Origin: JBHHZJ01 sp046758005
GTDB lineage: Bacteria; Pseudomonadota; Alphaproteobacteria; Kiloniellales; J153
DNA: 17,135 bases
Assembly (NCBI GenBank): GCA_046758005.1
Contig: JBHHZJ010000077.1
Span: forward strand, 1-17,135
Direction: 5' to 3'
Shown: in pieces, positions 15,556 to 17,135 of the stretch
Layout: the number at the start of each line of letters is the position of its first letter
How positions within the stretch are numbered: the first letter of the stretch is position 1
Notes under the pieces: model-generated
Database searches by the model: none
The model's input: only the letters and a program-made list of their open reading frames with translations
What the model was told of the DNA's origin: nothing
Made by a program: the position numbers and the translations under genes

Positions 15556-17135
15556 ATGAGCCGCCTGCTCGACGTCCTCGCCGCGCGCGTGCTGCTGTGC
15601 GACGGCGCCATGGGCAGCCGGGTCCAGGCGCTCGACCTGGAGGTAGAGCGGGACTACTGGGGCAACGAGAACTGCACGGAGATCCTGAACCTGTCGCGCC
15701 CCGACGTGGTGCTGGACATCCACAAGGGCTACCTCGCCGCCGGCGCCGACATGGTCGAGACCAACAGCTTCGGCGGCTCGCCCGTGACGTTGGGCGAGTT
15801 CGGTCTGCAGGAGCGCGCCTTCGAGATCAACAAGCGCGCGGCCGAGCTGGCGCGCGAGGCGGTCGAGGCGTTCGACGGCGACGGGCGCGACCGCTTCGTG
15901 CTCGGCGCGGTGGGGCCCGGGACCAAGCTGCCCTCGCTCGGCCACCTCGACTACGACGCGATCGAGGCCGCGCTCATCACCCAGTGCGCCGGGCTGATCG
16001 ACGGCGCGGTCGACGCGATCCTGATCGAGACCTGTCAGGACCCGTTGCAGATCAAGGCCGCCGTCAACGCCGCCAAGGCGGCGCGCGCCGAGGCCGGCAA
16101 GGACGATCTGCCGATCATCGTCCAGGTCACGGTCGAGACCACGGGCACCTTGCTGGTCGGCACCGACATCGCCGCCGCCGCGACCGTGATCCGCGCCCTC
16201 GACGTGCCGGTCATGGGCCTCAACTGCGCCACCGGGCCGCAGGAGATGGCCCCCCACGTCCAATGGCTGGCGGAGAACTGGCCTGGCCCCATCTCGGTCC
16301 AGCCCAACGCCGGCCTGCCCGAGCTGGTCGAAGGCGAGACCCGCTATCCGCTGACGCCCGAGGAGCTGGCCAAGTGGCTCGGCCGCTTCCTCGCCGAGGA
16401 CGGCATCAACCTGGTGGGCGGCTGCTGCGGGACCACGGTCGAGCACATCGCGGCGCTCGACGCCATGCTGCGCCGGCGCGCCGGCGAGGACTCGCGCATC
16501 GGCGCGCGCCCGGCGCCGGTCGAGCGCAATCCGGTCTGGGTGCCGGGCATCGCCTCGCTCTACGGCCACGTGCCGTTCCGCCAGGAGCGCGCCTACCTGT
16601 CGATCGGCGAGCGCTGCAACGCCAACGGCAGCAAGCGTTTCCGCCGCCTCCAGGAGGCCGGCGACTGGGACGGCTGCGTCGCCATGGGCGTCGAGCAGGT
16701 CAAGGAGGGCTCGCACGGCATCGACGTGTGCACCGCCTTCGTCGGCCGCGACGAGGTGGCCGAGATGACCGAGGTCGTGACCCGCATGCGCGGCTCGGTC
16801 GACGCGCCGCTGGTCATCGACTCGACCGAGTTGGGCGTGCTCGAGGTCGCCATGAAGCTTTACGGCGGCAAGGCGGTGCTCAACTCGATCAACTTCGAGG
16901 ACGGCGAGGAGCCGGCGGCCAAGCGCCTGGGCCTCGCGCGCAAGTTCGGCACCGCCGTGATCGCGCTGACCATCGACGAGGCGGGCATGGCCAAGGAGGC
17001 CGAGCGCAAGGTGGAGGTGGCAAGGCGTCTCTACGACTTCGCCTGCAACCGGCACGGCCTGCCGCCGCAGGACCTGATCTTCGACCCGCTCACCTTCACC
17101 ATCTGCACCGGCAACGAGGACGACCGCAAGCTCGG
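15556..17135 (+). CDS. metH: Cobalamin-dependent methionine synthase, N-terminal part (3' end outside window)
   Basis: Transfers the methyl group from methyl-THF, via cobalamin, to homocysteine. The frame stays open to the window edge, giving 526 complete codons. Residues 1-~310 form the homocysteine-binding barrel: LLCDGAMGSRVQ, DMVETNSFGGS, and the zinc ligands Cys224 (GLNCATGP) and Cys290-Cys291 (GGCCGT). The pterin-binding domain starts near 345 (YLSIGERCNANGSKRF) and continues through VNSI-type sequence (AVLNSINFEDGE) and ALTIDEAGMAKEAERK. The cobalamin and reactivation domains would lie beyond the window, so whether this is a full-length or split MetH cannot be told. It begins 1 nt after the metF stop. 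Confidence 0.95.
   Translation, partial: MSRLLDVLAARVLLCDGAMGSRVQALDLEVERDYWGNENCTEILNLSRPDVVLDIHKGYLAAGADMVETNSFGGSPVTLGEFGLQERAFEINKRAAELAREAVEAFDGDGRDRFVLGAVGPGTKLPSLGHLDYDAIEAALITQCAGLIDGAVDAILIETCQDPLQIKAAVNAAKAARAEAGKDDLPIIVQVTVETTGTLLVGTDIAAAATVIRALDVPVMGLNCATGPQEMAPHVQWLAENWPGPISVQPNAGLPELVEGETRYPLTPEELAKWLGRFLAEDGINLVGGCCGTTVEHIAALDAMLRRRAGEDSRIGARPAPVERNPVWVPGIASLYGHVPFRQERAYLSIGERCNANGSKRFRRLQEAGDWDGCVAMGVEQVKEGSHGIDVCTAFVGRDEVAEMTEVVTRMRGSVDAPLVIDSTELGVLEVAMKLYGGKAVLNSINFEDGEEPAAKRLGLARKFGTAVIALTIDEAGMAKEAERKVEVARRLYDFACNRHGLPPQDLIFDPLTFTICTGNEDDRKL

Noticed and set aside
15523..17055. 510-codon minus-strand open frame opposite metH
   Set aside because: Antisense to the unambiguous MetH frame, with shadow-type composition.

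Overview
The window is a very GC-rich chromosomal segment carrying mostly housekeeping genes. It most likely comes from an alphaproteobacterium. The argument is gene content and order: a DUF1476 gene (the ATPase-inhibitor 'zeta' family, largely alphaproteobacterial), a separate three-subunit FGAM synthase (purS, purQ, purL) followed directly by bolA and a monothiol glutaredoxin gene, a stand-alone rpsD, and an ArsR-methyltransferase regulator leading into metF-metH. I cannot assign a genus.

Layout. Positions 1-1496 (+) hold the 3' end of cimA (citramalate synthase, isoleucine route) and trmJ (tRNA ribose methyltransferase). Converging on them is a DMT/EamA transporter (1594-2538, -), whose C-terminus runs into a dispersed-repeat-like sequence. 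It diverges from rpsD (2714-3328, +), which has the clearest promoter in the window. After a structured intergenic region comes a VOC protein on the minus strand. Next is the purine operon, read right to left: purC (9555-8794), an 850-nt interruption, purS, purQ, purL, bolA and grxD, ending at a hairpin with a T-rich tail near 3935. An NRDE/TANGO2 gene (-), a DUF1476 gene (+) and purB (-) follow. Right of a 500-nt regulatory gap is a plus-strand methionine operon, sahR-like regulator, metF and metH, which runs off the window.

Mobile content. A REP-associated tyrosine transposase (RAYT, HUH/Y1 family) sits at 9807-10475 inside a 16-bp perfect inverted repeat (9683-9698 and 10503-10518). A related palindromic repeat pair without a transposase lies at 8073-8152, inside the purC-purS gap. 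That gap also holds an AT-rich island with a consensus DnaA box and a small unrecognised plus-strand ORF.

How the genes work together. PurC, PurS, PurQ, PurL and PurB supply steps of IMP/AMP synthesis. BolA and the CGFS glutaredoxin are partners in iron-sulfur cluster handling. MetF makes methyl-THF that MetH uses to remethylate homocysteine, and the SahR-like regulator probably senses S-adenosylhomocysteine and acts at a perfect 16-bp palindrome overlapping its own promoter. I found no clear new defence or biosynthetic system. The least ordinary parts are the RAYT with its scattered repeats, the purC-purS interruption, the purC codon-usage patch and the sahR operator.
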